Shown: positions 16,236-25,140 of the stretch, piece after piece | How positions within the stretch are numbered: position 1 is the stretch's first letter | Layout of the letters: each line of letters opens with the position of its first letter | Assembly: GCF_030655415.1 (NCBI RefSeq) | Contig: NZ_JAURVN010000002.1 | Coordinates: 248,001-312,000 of the forward strand | Source of the DNA: Herminiimonas sp. | GTDB lineage: Bacteria; Pseudomonadota; Gammaproteobacteria; Burkholderiales; Burkholderiaceae | DNA: 64,000 bases | Direction of reading: 5' to 3' | The notes under the pieces: generated by a model | Told to the model about the DNA's origin: nothing | Databases searched by the model: none | The model's input: the letters and a program-made list of their open reading frames with translations, nothing else | Position numbers and translations under genes: made by a program

Positions 16236-17039
16236 ATGCGACTCGCCATTCGTCACGAAACGCTTTACCGCTATACGTCGCCTTTGGCCTATACGATCCA
16301 GCAACTGCGCCTGACACCACGTATCGAATCCCATCAGCAAATGGTGACATGGAATATCGAGACCTCTGGCCAGCGCAATGCATTCGCCGATGCGTACGGC
16401 AATCTGTGTCATATGCTGACCATCACCGGCACGCATGATGAAGTACGCATCGTGGTCAGTGGTGAAATCGAAGTCATGCCGCTTTTTCTAGGACGATTGC
16501 TCGAAAACGGCACTCTCTCGCCGCTCGTCTATACCGTCACCACGCGGCTGACTGAACCCAGCGACACGATACGCGCCTTCGCAGCGCAAAATCTGCGCGG
16601 CAATGGCAGTAAGGACTTGCTGCACCTTGCCAAATCCATTTGCGGTGCAGTCGAGTACCAAAGTGGTGCGACAGGCGTAACAACTACCGCTAATGACGCA
16701 CTATTATTGGGACAAGGCGTTTGCCAGGACCATGCGCATTTATTCATCGCTTGCTGCCACACCCGCAATATCCCGGCGCGGTATGTATCGGGCTATATCA
16801 ATTCCGGTAGCACCGGCCATGCAGAAAGCCACGCGTGGGTCGATGTCTGGGTCGATGAAGATGATTTCAAGGGTTGGGTCAGCATCGATGTAACGCATGC
16901 CGGTTTTGCCAGCGATGCGCACTGTCGACTAGCAGTAGCGCGCGATTACGATTCTGCCGCGCCTGTCAGCGGCGTACGACGCGGCGGTGGTGAAGAATCG
17001 CTGGATGTACGCGTCAACGTAACCTTATTGCCACAATAG
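16236..17039 (+). CDS. Transglutaminase-like cysteine peptidase, Anbu cluster
   Basis: This 267-residue protein has an N-terminal beta-rich region (MRLAIRHETLYRY...) and a transglutaminase core. The catalytic Cys163 is in LGQGVCQDHAH, the His in ESHAWVDVWV and the Asp in WVSIDVTH, so the triad is intact. Family members co-occurring with alpha-E and ATP-grasp proteins are predicted to cleave or remodel peptide-like linkages. It begins at the base after the alpha-E stop. A strong hairpin with a T run follows immediately (17041-17069), ending the operon before the Anbu gene. Confidence 0.92.
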   Translation: MRLAIRHETLYRYTSPLAYTIQQLRLTPRIESHQQMVTWNIETSGQRNAFADAYGNLCHMLTITGTHDEVRIVVSGEIEVMPLFLGRLLENGTLSPLVYTVTTRLTEPSDTIRAFAAQNLRGNGSKDLLHLAKSICGAVEYQSGATGVTTTANDALLLGQGVCQDHAHLFIACCHTRNIPARYVSGYINSGSTGHAESHAWVDVWVDEDDFKGWVSIDVTHAGFASDAHCRLAVARDYDSAAPVSGVRRGGGEESLDVRVNVTLLPQ

Positions 17040-17040
17040 A

Positions 17041-17069
17041 AAAAGTCCTGTGAAAAGCACAGGACTTTT
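17041..17069 (+). terminator. Rho-independent terminator after transglutaminase gene
   Basis: AAAAGTCCTGTG pairs exactly with CACAGGACTTTT over 12 bases with a 5-base loop, starting one base after the stop codon. It suggests that Anbu downstream has its own promoter. Confidence 0.85.
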
Positions 17070-17154
17070 CAGCATTTTTTATCAAGATTCGAGCATCGAA
17101 AAACATATTTTGTGTAAACGACCACACTGTTGTTTTGTTCCCCTAGATCAACAG

Positions 17155-17170
17155 GGGCGTGGTGATTGCT
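17155..17170 (+). promoter_or_regulatory. Candidate sigma54-like promoter of Anbu gene
   Basis: GGGCGTGGTGATTGCT keeps the GG-N10-GC spacing and the TTGCT -12 box, but the -24 box is poor (GGGCGT for TGGCAC). It lies 34 bases before the ATG. A TAAAAT at 17172-17177 could instead be a sigma70 -10 box. A short inverted repeat CCCCT...AGGGG (17140-17157) overlaps it. Confidence 0.3.
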
Positions 17171-17204
17171 GTAAAATCCGCGTTTTGCTTTCTATCTCTC
17201 TGTC

Positions 17205-18083
17205 ATGACTTATTGTGTTGCGATGCGTCTGGATGCAGGATTGGTTTTCCTCTCCGATTCGCGAACGAATGCCGGTGTCGATCATATCGGCACCTTTAGA
17301 AAAATGACGGTTTTCGAGACGGCAGGCGACCGCATGATGGTCTTGATGACCGCCGGCAATTTGTCGATTTCTCAATCTGTACGTCAAATCGTTGCCGAAC
17401 ACGTCACCGCTGGCGGTAAAAGCATCTGGAATGCGACGACGATGTACGAAGCCGCGCAAGTCGTCGGCGAAGTCATCCGTATCGTGCGCGAACGCGATGC
17501 CGATTCGCTGCAACAATTTGGCATCGACTTCAATGTAAGCATGATTTTTGGCGGCCAGATCAAGGGCGAACGTTGCCGTTTGTTTCAGATGTACTCAGCC
17601 GGCAATTTCATTGAGTCGCACGACGAGAACACCTATTTCCAGATCGGCGAAGCCAAATACGGCAAACCGATTATTGATCGCGTCGTCACTCCACTTACAG
17701 GTTTGGATGAAGCAGCCAAGTGCGCATTGATTTCGATGGATTCGACCTTGCGCTCGAACATCTCGGTCGGCCTGCCACTCGATCTGCTGATCTACGAAAA
17801 CGATACGCTCGCCGTCACGCGCTTTGTCACGATCGATGAAGGCAATCAGTACTTCCAGATGATCCGCACGACATGGGCCAAGCAATTGAAAGCCGTGTTT
17901 GAAAGCATCACTGATCCAGTCTGGAATGCCGCTCCTGACGCGCCTAGCAATGTGCTCTCCAGCGTTTCCAGCAAGAGTCAACCGGTGCGTATCGCGCCAC
18001 CGCCACTGTTCGGCATCGATGCCGCGCCACCTGGCCCTTTGCAAACGCTGGCGCAGGATGATGCGAACAGCAAGCAGCATTGA
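17205..18083 (+). CDS. Anbu, proteasome-like peptidase (ancestral beta subunit)
   Basis: This 292-residue protein starts MTYCVAMRLDAGLVFLSDSR. After loss of Met, Thr1, Asp17 (LSDSR) and Lys32 (FRKMTVF) line up with the Thr1/Asp17/Lys33 active site of proteasome beta subunits and HslV. This is the Anbu family, an N-terminal-nucleophile hydrolase that forms open-ring or helical assemblies. No HslU-like ATPase is encoded nearby. The last ~50 residues (Pro/Ser/Ala-rich, from about 245) extend past the conserved fold. It follows the ATP-grasp/alpha-E/transglutaminase operon after a terminator and a 135-base gap, the standard Anbu neighbourhood. Substrates are unknown. Confidence 0.93.
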   Translation: MTYCVAMRLDAGLVFLSDSRTNAGVDHIGTFRKMTVFETAGDRMMVLMTAGNLSISQSVRQIVAEHVTAGGKSIWNATTMYEAAQVVGEVIRIVRERDADSLQQFGIDFNVSMIFGGQIKGERCRLFQMYSAGNFIESHDENTYFQIGEAKYGKPIIDRVVTPLTGLDEAAKCALISMDSTLRSNISVGLPLDLLIYENDTLAVTRFVTIDEGNQYFQMIRTTWAKQLKAVFESITDPVWNAAPDAPSNVLSSVSSKSQPVRIAPPPLFGIDAAPPGPLQTLAQDDANSKQH

Positions 18084-18155
18084 GCTGTACTTAGAGACTA
18101 AAGCTGGCTTCGTATTCAACTGATTAGAAGCCCGATAAAAACACGACGTACAAAC

Positions 18156-18195
18156 AAAAAGGGCGGTAGATGCAAATGCATCTACCGCCCTTTTT
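18156..18195. terminator. Very strong bidirectional terminator
   Basis: AAAAAGGGCGGTAGATGCA is followed by AA and then its exact reverse complement, a 19-base perfect stem with A and T tails. It serves both Anbu (plus) and purM (minus), which converge here. Confidence 0.9.
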
Positions 18196-18228
18196 AATGT
18201 CGCAAGCTTTGCAGCTTACCTTTGTAAC

Positions 18229-19272
18229 TTATTGCACGATTGTTTGCGCCTGACCTTCTTCGCGTGCGCGGATTTCACCAATGCGCATCACTGTTTCGCC
18301 AGCTGCTTTCAATTGCGCGATGGCAGCATCAGCATTTTCTTTTGCAACGATGACGGTCATGCCGATGCCGCAGTTGAAGACGCGATGCATTTCCGCATCA
18401 GCCACACCGCCATGTTCTTGCAACCATTTAAACAATGGTGGCATGTCCCATGCGCTGCTTTCCAAAACGGCTGTCAGATGTGGTTGCAGTACGCGCGGAA
18501 TATTTTCCACCAAACCGCCGCCGGTGATGTGCACCATGCCTTTGACTTCCATCGCGTCCATCAATGCCAGCAAAGGCTTGACGTAAATGCGGGTAGGTTC
18601 CATCAACACGTCAGCCAGTTTTCGACCGTGGAAATCAGCATTCAAGTCAGGCTTGGCAACCGAGATGATCTTGCGTACCAATGAATAACCGTTCGAGTGC
18701 GCGCCTGACGAGGCCAGACCCAGCACGACGTCGCCAGCAGTAATTTTGGTGCCGTCGATGATTTTTGATTTTTCTACTGCGCCGACTGCAAAACCTGCCA
18801 GATCGTATTCACCTGCTGGATACATGCTTGGCATTTCAGCAGTTTCGCCGCCGATCAATGCGCAACCGGCACGCTCGCAACCTTGAGCCACGCCTTTGAT
18901 GACGTCGGTGGCAATCGCCACATCCAGCTTGCCGCAAGCGAAGTAATCGAGGAAGAACAATGGCTCTGCGCCCTGTACCAAAATATCGTTGACGCTCATC
19001 GCGACCAGATCGATGCCGACCGTGTCGTGACGATTCAATTCAAATGCCAGCTTCAACTTGGTGCCAACGCCGTCAGTACCGGAAACCAGAACCGGTTCCT
19101 TGTACTTCTTGCTGATTTCAAACATGGCGCCGAAACCGCCGAGGCCGCCCATGACGCCTTCGCGCATCGTACGTTTGGCAAAAGGCTTGATCGCTTCGAC
19201 CAGAGCATCGCCTGCATCGATATCAACGCCGGCGTCGCGGTAGGAAAGGGAAATATTGGAAGTGGAACTCAT
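18229..19272 (-). CDS. purM: Phosphoribosylformylglycinamidine cyclo-ligase (AIR synthetase)
   Basis: This 347-residue cytosolic enzyme of purine synthesis converts FGAM and ATP to AIR. Key blocks are [15 protein letters not shown] near the start, [51 protein letters not shown] and [15 protein letters not shown]. All are typical of PurM and the length is normal. It is transcribed alone, divergent from hda, and ends at a perfect bidirectional terminator. Placement beside hda is common in betaproteobacteria. Confidence 0.98.
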   Translation of the reverse strand: MSSTSNISLSYRDAGVDIDAGDALVEAIKPFAKRTMREGVMGGLGGFGAMFEISKKYKEPVLVSGTDGVGTKLKLAFELNRHDTVGIDLVAMSVNDILVQGAEPLFFLDYFACGKLDVAIATDVIKGVAQGCERAGCALIGGETAEMPSMYPAGEYDLAGFAVGAVEKSKIIDGTKITAGDVVLGLASSGAHSNGYSLVRKIISVAKPDLNADFHGRKLADVLMEPTRIYVKPLLALMDAMEVKGMVHITGGGLVENIPRVLQPHLTAVLESSAWDMPPLFKWLQEHGGVADAEMHRVFNCGIGMTVIVAKENADAAIAQLKAAGETVMRIGEIRAREEGQAQTIVQ

Positions 19273-19633
19273 GATGTGATAGTCAGCAGAGGCAGTAAAA
19301 TGGCGGTTGTGGCCGGATGGCTAGCTTGTTGATCCGATATCAGTAAGCGGCGGGATCAGAACAACAATGAAAAAAGTCATCGCAGTAGAATCCACACTTT
19401 CGAAACTGAATAAAAAACAGGATCATCAGGCTCTATAATTCGAAAAAGCGTTTGAGCAAGCGTTCGGGCAAAACGGTATTTTATCAAATCGCCCCCACTC
19501 CTCCCGCATTTGATGAGACTTTCTTTGCCAAACCGGCAAAATAAGCGGGGATGGACAGGCGAATTGCGGCCGAATTGCAGAAACCAGCAAAACAAACTGT
19601 ATTTTTTAACAAGAACAATATGATGAATCACGT
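19273..19633. other. Divergent promoter region purM/hda
   Basis: This 361-base gap between divergent purM and hda carries promoters for both. No convincing protein-coding frame, clear purine-regulator site or terminator was identified. The region is moderately AT-rich near hda. Confidence 0.5.
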
Positions 19634-20305
19634 ATGAGGCAGTTGTTACTCGATTTACCTGCCGAAAAACCGCAAACCCTCGCGTCGTTTGTTATTGGCG
19701 CCAATGCAGAGCTGTTCGAGCTGCTGCAGCGCCTGGAACAAAGAAATCCAGCCGGGCTGGATGAACGCTTCGTATATCTGTGGGGCGATGCTGGTGCAGG
19801 CAAAACTCACCTGCTGCGCGCACTCGCCGCATCCGACAACACGCTGTACATCGCTGGCGACGCTAGAGCCGATGCTTTTGTTTATCCGCCTTCCACCACG
19901 CTGTACCTAATCGACGATGTTCATAAGCTGACACCAGACGCGCAAATCGCTGCCTTCGCGCTCTTCAATCAAGTCCGTGAACTTGGGGGTTGCCTGCTGG
20001 CAGTCGGCAACGTTGCGCCAGCGACTTTGGCAGTTCGGGAAGATTTACGTACCCGCTTCGGCTGGGGCTTGATCTATCAAGTGCACGGTTTGAGCGACGA
20101 AGAAAAAATTGACGCCTTGACGCATGCAGCCACTGCGCGCGGTCTGACGCTGTCGCCCGGCGTGTTACCCTACTTGCTCAATCATTTTGCCCGCGATATG
20201 CGCTCTTTATCGGCGATGCTGGATGCGCTGGATGAGTATTCACTGGAAACTAAACGCCCGATAACTTTGCCTTTGTTGCGCGAACTGCTGCAGCGAAATG
20301 ACTAA
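19634..20305 (+). CDS. hda: Hda-type DnaA regulatory inactivator
   Basis: This 223-residue protein is a DnaA-like AAA+ ATPase lacking the DnaA DNA-binding domain. It starts MRQLLLDLP, where the QLLLDLP motif resembles the clamp-binding segment of Hda. Walker A is GDAGAGKTHLL (about residues 51-61) and Walker B is LYLIDDVH. Sensor and arginine regions (LRTRFGWGL) follow. In E. coli Hda acts with the sliding clamp to stimulate ATP hydrolysis by DnaA and prevent re-initiation. It heads a rightward set with a HAD phosphatase, pcnB and folK, 114 bases before the next gene. Confidence 0.92.
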   Translation: MRQLLLDLPAEKPQTLASFVIGANAELFELLQRLEQRNPAGLDERFVYLWGDAGAGKTHLLRALAASDNTLYIAGDARADAFVYPPSTTLYLIDDVHKLTPDAQIAAFALFNQVRELGGCLLAVGNVAPATLAVREDLRTRFGWGLIYQVHGLSDEEKIDALTHAATARGLTLSPGVLPYLLNHFARDMRSLSAMLDALDEYSLETKRPITLPLLRELLQRND

Positions 20306-20419
20306 ATAAATTAAAGAACGCAGAATACAGAACCCAAACTAACCGGCGAATGATTGCGCTTTTGAATCGCCTTTCACCCGCCCGAATTTAGCTCGAACTT
20401 AGCTTATAAATATCCACGC

Positions 20420-21091
20420 ATGAACCTTGCCCTTTTTGATTTAGACCACACTCTGCTGCCCATCGATTCCGATCACGAATGGGGCGAATTTCTGACTCGC
20501 ACCGGCGCCGTTGAACCCGTCGCCTTCAATGCCCGCAACAATGCTTTTTTCGAGCAATACAAAGCCGGCACACTGGATTCTGTCGAATATCTGGAATTTG
20601 CACTCGGTACGCTGGCACAGTTCTCGCGCCAGCAAATTGACGAATGGCATCTGGCGTATATGCGCGAAGTCATCGAACCGGCGATTCTTCCGGCAGCACG
20701 CAATTTGGTGAAAAAACATCAAGACGCCGGTGACCTGGTTGCCATCGTCACCGCCACCAATCGTTTCATCACCGCGCCGATTGCACGCGCCCTCGACGTA
20801 GAGCATCTGATCGCGGCCGAACCGGAATTCAGCGAAGATGGCTCAGTCACTGGAAAATTGCTAGGCGTACCGACCTCTGGTGCGGGTAAAATCACACATA
20901 CCAAAGCTTGGCTGGCGGCACGCGGCTTGAGCTTGAATGATTTCACACGCAGTTATTTTTACAGCGATTCGCAAAACGATATTCCCTTGCTATCCATCGT
21001 CACCGACCCGATTGCCACCAACCCAAACGCCTTGCTGACTGCGCACGCTCAAGCGCATGGCTGGCCGATCATCAACCTATTCAATGATTAA
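20420..21091 (+). CDS. HAD-IB family phosphatase
   Basis: This 223-residue hydrolase has motif I LFDLDHTLLPIDSD (nucleophile Asp7, with Asp9 as acid/base), motif II around IVTATNRF, and motif III in FYSDSQNDIPLL. This pattern matches the HAD-IB group that includes phosphoserine phosphatase-like and CicA-like proteins. The substrate cannot be deduced. The stop overlaps the pcnB start by 8 bases, so the two genes are translationally coupled. Confidence 0.88.
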   Translation: MNLALFDLDHTLLPIDSDHEWGEFLTRTGAVEPVAFNARNNAFFEQYKAGTLDSVEYLEFALGTLAQFSRQQIDEWHLAYMREVIEPAILPAARNLVKKHQDAGDLVAIVTATNRFITAPIARALDVEHLIAAEPEFSEDGSVTGKLLGVPTSGAGKITHTKAWLAARGLSLNDFTRSYFYSDSQNDIPLLSIVTDPIATNPNALLTAHAQAHGWPIINLFND

Positions 21092-22436
21092 AAAGTTCAT
21101 CCGTCGCATTCTCGGCACCAAACAGAAAACAGGCGATCACACGAAGCCTGTCATCCTGACTGCGAAAGAACACGGCATCGATCCGAAGCTGGTTTCATCC
21201 AATGCGATCCGCGTGACTAGCAGTCTGCAAGATGCAGGATTCAAGGCCTTCCTGGTGGGCGGTGCGGTGCGCGATTTGCTGCTTGGCGTCAAACCCAAGG
21301 ATTTCGATATCGCGACCAATGCGACGCCTGAACAAGTCAAAAGATTGTTCCGCCGCGCCTTCATCATCGGCAAGCGTTTTCAAATCGTGCACGTGATGTT
21401 CGGCCAGGATTTGCTAGAGGTAACAACCTTCCGCGGCTCTGCAACGGATGGCGCACCGAAAGATGAACACGGTCGCGTGCTGCGCGATAACACCTTCGGC
21501 GAACAGCACGAAGACGCGTTGCGCCGCGACTTCAGCATCAATGCAATGTATTACGATCCTGCCTCGCAGATCGTGCTGGATTATCACGGCGGTATTGCGG
21601 ACATTCGCAACAAAACATTGCGCATCATCGGTGTACCGGAAGAACGCTATCGCGAAGATCCTGTGCGCCTGTTACGCGTCGTGCGTTTCGCAGCAAAACT
21701 TAATTTCACGATTGCACCCGATACACGCGCACCGATCGCTGTGATGGCGCCGTTGATCAACAACGTTCCTGCCGCACGCGTCTTCGATGAAATGCTGAAG
21801 CTGTTGATGAGCGGTCACGCACTCGCCTGCTTGCAGCAATTGCGCAAAGAAGGTTTGCATCACGGCTTGTTGCCTTTGCTCGACGTCGTGCTGGAACAAC
21901 CGCTGGGCGAAAAATTTGTTCGCCTCGCTTTGGCCAGTACTGATGAACGCGTCCGAGAAGGCAAACCAGTTTCACCAGGCTTCTTGTTTGCTTCATTGTT
22001 GTGGCATCAAGTTGTCGAAAAATGGAATGCCTATCAAGCGGCTGGCGAATATCCAATTCCTGCGCTGCATCTGGCAGCCGACGATGTGTTGAATACGCAA
22101 ACCGACAAGCTCGCATTGCAGCGCAAGATCGCATCCGACATGCGCGACATCTGGGCGATGCAACCGCGCTTCGACCGACGCGTAGGCAAAACCCCGTATA
22201 AATTACTCGAACATTTGCGCCTGCGTGCTGGCTACGATTTCCTGTTGCTGCGTTGTGCATCCGGTGAAATCGATAGCGAAATCGGCGAATGGTGGACTGC
22301 GTTCATCGCTGGCGATGGTGCTGAGCGCGAAGAATTGCTGACAAAAAAAGCGGTCACGACTAATGAAGGCCCAGCGAAAAAACGCCCACGTCGCCGTCGC
22401 AAACCTAGCACCGCAGCAGCCGGAAAACCTGAATGA
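21084..22436 (+). CDS. pcnB: Poly(A) polymerase I
   Basis: This 450-residue enzyme adds poly(A) tails to RNA and so promotes its decay. The class II nucleotidyltransferase head shows FLVGGAVRDLLLG and KPKDFDIATNATPEQV with the two catalytic Asp residues, then RRDFSINAMYYDP and REDPVRLLRVVRFAAKL. A very basic tail (KKRPRRRRKPS) ends the protein, as in other PcnB sequences, probably for RNA binding. The ATG at 21084 overlaps the HAD gene end and is followed directly by MIKKFIRRI. It overlaps folK by 4 bases (ATGA). Confidence 0.96.
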   Translation: MIKKFIRRILGTKQKTGDHTKPVILTAKEHGIDPKLVSSNAIRVTSSLQDAGFKAFLVGGAVRDLLLGVKPKDFDIATNATPEQVKRLFRRAFIIGKRFQIVHVMFGQDLLEVTTFRGSATDGAPKDEHGRVLRDNTFGEQHEDALRRDFSINAMYYDPASQIVLDYHGGIADIRNKTLRIIGVPEERYREDPVRLLRVVRFAAKLNFTIAPDTRAPIAVMAPLINNVPAARVFDEMLKLLMSGHALACLQQLRKEGLHHGLLPLLDVVLEQPLGEKFVRLALASTDERVREGKPVSPGFLFASLLWHQVVEKWNAYQAAGEYPIPALHLAADDVLNTQTDKLALQRKIASDMRDIWAMQPRFDRRVGKTPYKLLEHLRLRAGYDFLLLRCASGEIDSEIGEWWTAFIAGDGAEREELLTKKAVTTNEGPAKKRPRRRRKPSTAAAGKPE

Positions 22437-22921
22437 CAGGCAGGCAGATTGTTGCCTACATAGGCATAGGTTCGAATCTGGGCGACGCAGCGGACAACGT
22501 CCGCAATGCTTTGCTTGCATTAGCCAAACTGCCATCAACCAGCGTCACCGGCCTATCATCCCTATTCCGCACAGCACCAATTGATGCCGACGGCGACGAT
22601 TACGTCAATGCCGTCGCTCGCGTCAGCACCAGCTTATCCGCCGAAGAATTACTGCAGGCTTTGCTGCAAGTGGAGCAAGATTGCGGACGTGAGCGCTCTT
22701 ATCTGAATGCACCACGTACGCTGGATCTGGACGTGTTGCTTTACGGCGATCAAGTCATTGCGACGCCGACACTGACAGTGCCGCATCCGCGCATGACCAC
22801 GCGTGCCTTCGTCCTGATTCCGCTAATACAGATAGACCCGTTTATTCAGATTCCCGGGCAGGGAGCGGCACATCTATTCGTGCCCGGCGTTGCGTCACAA
22901 GCCATACAAAAAATTGCTTGA
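22433..22921 (+). CDS. folK: HPPK, folate pyrophosphokinase
   Basis: This 162-residue 6-hydroxymethyl-7,8-dihydropterin pyrophosphokinase passes pyrophosphate from ATP to the pterin in folate synthesis. It shows YIGIGSNLGD at the start, SSLFRTAPI, and the signature RTLDLDVLLYGDQVI followed by VPHPRMTTRAFVL. Length is normal. It overlaps pcnB by 4 bases, so it sits at the end of the hda-HAD-pcnB-folK run. A DUF486 fragment follows 24 bases later. Confidence 0.96.
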   Translation: MTGRQIVAYIGIGSNLGDAADNVRNALLALAKLPSTSVTGLSSLFRTAPIDADGDDYVNAVARVSTSLSAEELLQALLQVEQDCGRERSYLNAPRTLDLDVLLYGDQVIATPTLTVPHPRMTTRAFVLIPLIQIDPFIQIPGQGAAHLFVPGVASQAIQKIA

Positions 22922-22945
22922 GTAAGCCTCCTGAAGATTAAATCT

Positions 22946-23119
22946 ATGTTGACGATCAGAGCAGCCCGTTTGGCCCAACTGAAAATTATCCAGGAAGCGA
23001 TTACACTCGCAGTATTCGTGCCGTTCGCGATCATCTTCATGGACCAAGCGTTCAAACTTGATTATGTATGGGCCGCCTTATGTCTGGTCGGCGCGGTTTA
23101 CTTCATCTTCCGTGCATGA
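22946..23119 (+). pseudogene. C-terminal fragment of a DUF486 (DMT-type) membrane protein
   Basis: This 57-residue frame reads RLAQLKIIQEAITLAVFVPF and ends KLDYVWAALCLVGAVYFIFR. This is the second half of the ~115-residue DUF486 family, whose first two membrane helices are missing. The first eight residues (MLTIRAAR) are not family-like, so the 5' half was lost and the present ATG is probably chance. It lies between folK and the dNTP kinase, in the same direction. Residual expression as a two-helix peptide is possible but a remnant is more likely. Confidence 0.7.
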
Positions 23120-23171
23120 AAAATTCAACACACTTGCGTACGCGCAGCTAACCAAAGCTAGATAGATCATT

Positions 23172-23813
23172 ATGGATTTTGCAAATTACAAATACGTTGT
23201 CGTCGAAGGTGCAATTGGTGCCGGCAAGACGACGCTCGCCAGCAAACTGGCTGCGCAATTAGGCGCGCAAACGCTATTGGAATCGCCAGAAGAAAATCCA
23301 TTCCTGGAAAAATTCTATCGAGATGCCAGCCGCTATGCGTTACCGACACAAATGTTTTTCCTGTTCCAACGCATGAATCAATTGCGCGCACTTGCCCAGC
23401 CAGATTTATTCGACGCGCGCATCGTGTCGGATTTTTTGCTGGATAAAGATCCAATTTTTGCGCGACTGACATTAGGCGACGACGAGTTGGCCTTGTATCA
23501 GCAACTGTACGATCACCTGCGTCCGCAAGCACCCTTGCCTGATCTCGTGATTTACCTGCAAGCCGAACCAGAGACCTTGATCGATCGCATCCGCAAGCGC
23601 GGCATCTCGATGGAAGCCGGCATTTCCGAGCCATATATGCATCGCTTGTGCGAAAGCTATAGCCGCTTTTTCTACGATTACGATGCCGCGCCTTTGCTGA
23701 TCATCAATACTGAAAATTTGAATCCTATCGATAGTGACGAAGACTTTGCACTCTTGCTGACGCGCATTGCAAGCATGCGCGGCAAGCGTGAATTTTTTAG
23801 CCGTGGAGAATAA
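23172..23813 (+). CDS. Deoxynucleoside kinase (dAK/dGK type)
   Basis: This 213-residue kinase has the P-loop [13 protein letters not shown] near residue 11, [13 protein letters not shown], the substrate region FLFQRMNQL with [13 protein letters not shown], and the lid motif LIDRIRKRG. These match the deoxyadenosine/deoxyguanosine kinase family that salvages purine deoxynucleosides. Exact substrate preference is not deducible. It ends two bases before panB, and this kinase-panB coupling is common in betaproteobacteria. Confidence 0.9.
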   Translation: MDFANYKYVVVEGAIGAGKTTLASKLAAQLGAQTLLESPEENPFLEKFYRDASRYALPTQMFFLFQRMNQLRALAQPDLFDARIVSDFLLDKDPIFARLTLGDDELALYQQLYDHLRPQAPLPDLVIYLQAEPETLIDRIRKRGISMEAGISEPYMHRLCESYSRFFYDYDAAPLLIINTENLNPIDSDEDFALLLTRIASMRGKREFFSRGE

Positions 23814-23815
23814 GT

Positions 23816-24646
23816 ATGGCGAGCTATTTGCAAGAAAATGAAACAGCCGGCCGCAGCAAGGCCATCACCGTGCCGGCCCTGTTTGCACTGCGCGAACGCG
23901 GCGAAAAAATCACGATGCTGACAGCCTACGATGCCAGCTTCGCAGCGTTGATGGACATGTGTGGCGTGGAAACCTTGCTGGTCGGCGATTCGCTCGGCAT
24001 GGTGTGCCAGGGACATAACTCGACTTTGCCGGTCACGATAGATGACGTCGCCTATCACACCGCCAGCGTCGCGCGCGGCAACAAGACTGCGCTGTTATTG
24101 GCGGACATGCCTTTCGGCACCTATGCGACACGGGAGCAAGCCTTCAACAACGGGGTGAAGCTGATACAAGCCGGTGCGCAAATGGTCAAGATTGAAGGCG
24201 GCGCATGGGTGGTTGATACGGTGCGTTTTTTGGTTGAACGTGAAATCCCGGTCTGCGCTCATCTCGGCCTGACTCCACAATCGGTACATCGCTTTGGTGG
24301 TTACAAAGTGCAAGGTAAAACAGCGGAAGCTGCGCAACAACTGAAGGACGATGCACTCGCGCTTCAGGCAGCCGGTGCGACTCTGTTGATACTGGAAGCG
24401 ATACCGGCCGGTTTGGGCAAAGAAGTAACCGATCTATTGACGATGCCGACCATAGGCATAGGCGCAGGTCCGGATTGTTCAGGTCAGGTATTGGTAATGC
24501 ACGATTTCATCGGCGTTTTCCCTGGCAAGAAAGCCCGTTTCGTGAAGAATTTCATGGAAGGCCAAACCAGTATTGAAGGTGCAGTGCGCGCTTATATACG
24601 CGAAGTTAAAGAAGGCACCTTCCCTGCGCCTGAACATTGCTTCTGA
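23816..24646 (+). CDS. panB: 3-methyl-2-oxobutanoate hydroxymethyltransferase
   Basis: This 276-residue enzyme makes ketopantoate from 2-oxoisovalerate and 5,10-methylene-THF, the first step towards pantothenate and CoA. Typical blocks are [28 protein letters not shown] (metal ligand Asp), [34 protein letters not shown] and [18 protein letters not shown]. Length is normal. It is coupled to the kinase gene upstream and followed by a terminator at 24727. No panC lies next to it. Confidence 0.97.
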   Translation: MASYLQENETAGRSKAITVPALFALRERGEKITMLTAYDASFAALMDMCGVETLLVGDSLGMVCQGHNSTLPVTIDDVAYHTASVARGNKTALLLADMPFGTYATREQAFNNGVKLIQAGAQMVKIEGGAWVVDTVRFLVEREIPVCAHLGLTPQSVHRFGGYKVQGKTAEAAQQLKDDALALQAAGATLLILEAIPAGLGKEVTDLLTMPTIGIGAGPDCSGQVLVMHDFIGVFPGKKARFVKNFMEGQTSIEGAVRAYIREVKEGTFPAPEHCF

Positions 24647-24726
24647 AACGATAGAAGTCTGATGCGGTAGTTACAGTGCTTGATACGCAAGACTGCAACT
24701 ACAGTTGAGATGATGAGTATGATTTG

Positions 24727-24763
24727 ATGCGGCAACGATTCAGACTCGTTGCCGCATTTTTAT
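24727..24763 (+). terminator. Rho-independent terminator after panB
   Basis: ATGCGGCAACGA pairs with TCGTTGCCGCAT over 12 bases and is followed by TTTTTA. It overlaps the stop codon region of the converging chorismate mutase gene. Confidence 0.85.
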
Positions 24764-25053
24764 TGGAATGCTGTTTGTACGGCAATCGCGCGGTGATTGA
24801 TAACGACTTCATCGATGATGCCGCGAAACAGATTCTGCACCACTTGCGGCTTCACGCCGAATTCATTCGCCAGCTCTGTATAACGTTGCGCCTGACGTGC
24901 TTCGCGTTCAGGATCTATCGCGCTCAACTTCTTTTGCGCCTTCAACACACCAACCTGATTCGTAATATCAAAGCGTTGTGCTAACAGCTCAACGATGTGG
25001 GCATCGATCTTGTCGATCTCGGCGCGCAGTGCTGCCAATTCGGTATGTTCCAT
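24760..25053 (-). CDS. Chorismate mutase, AroQ class
   Basis: This 97-residue all-helical protein matches stand-alone AroQ chorismate mutases, which convert chorismate to prephenate. It opens LAALRAEIDKIDAHIVELLA, with the Arg and Asp typical of helix 1, followed by QRFDITNQVGVLK and PEREARQAQRY. It lacks a fused prephenate dehydratase and lacks a signal peptide, so it is cytosolic and monofunctional. No other aromatic pathway gene is nearby. Members of this family can also act on related substrates such as isochorismate, so the exact activity is inferred. Confidence 0.85.
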   Translation of the reverse strand: MEHTELAALRAEIDKIDAHIVELLAQRFDITNQVGVLKAQKKLSAIDPEREARQAQRYTELANEFGVKPQVVQNLFRGIIDEVVINHRAIAVQTAFQ

Positions 25054-25140
25054 TTATTCTCTCCTGCTAAATCTACGTGACCCGCTATTCAATTCATCAG
25101 GCACGCAATCATAATCAAATTTCTTAATCATTAATCTGAA

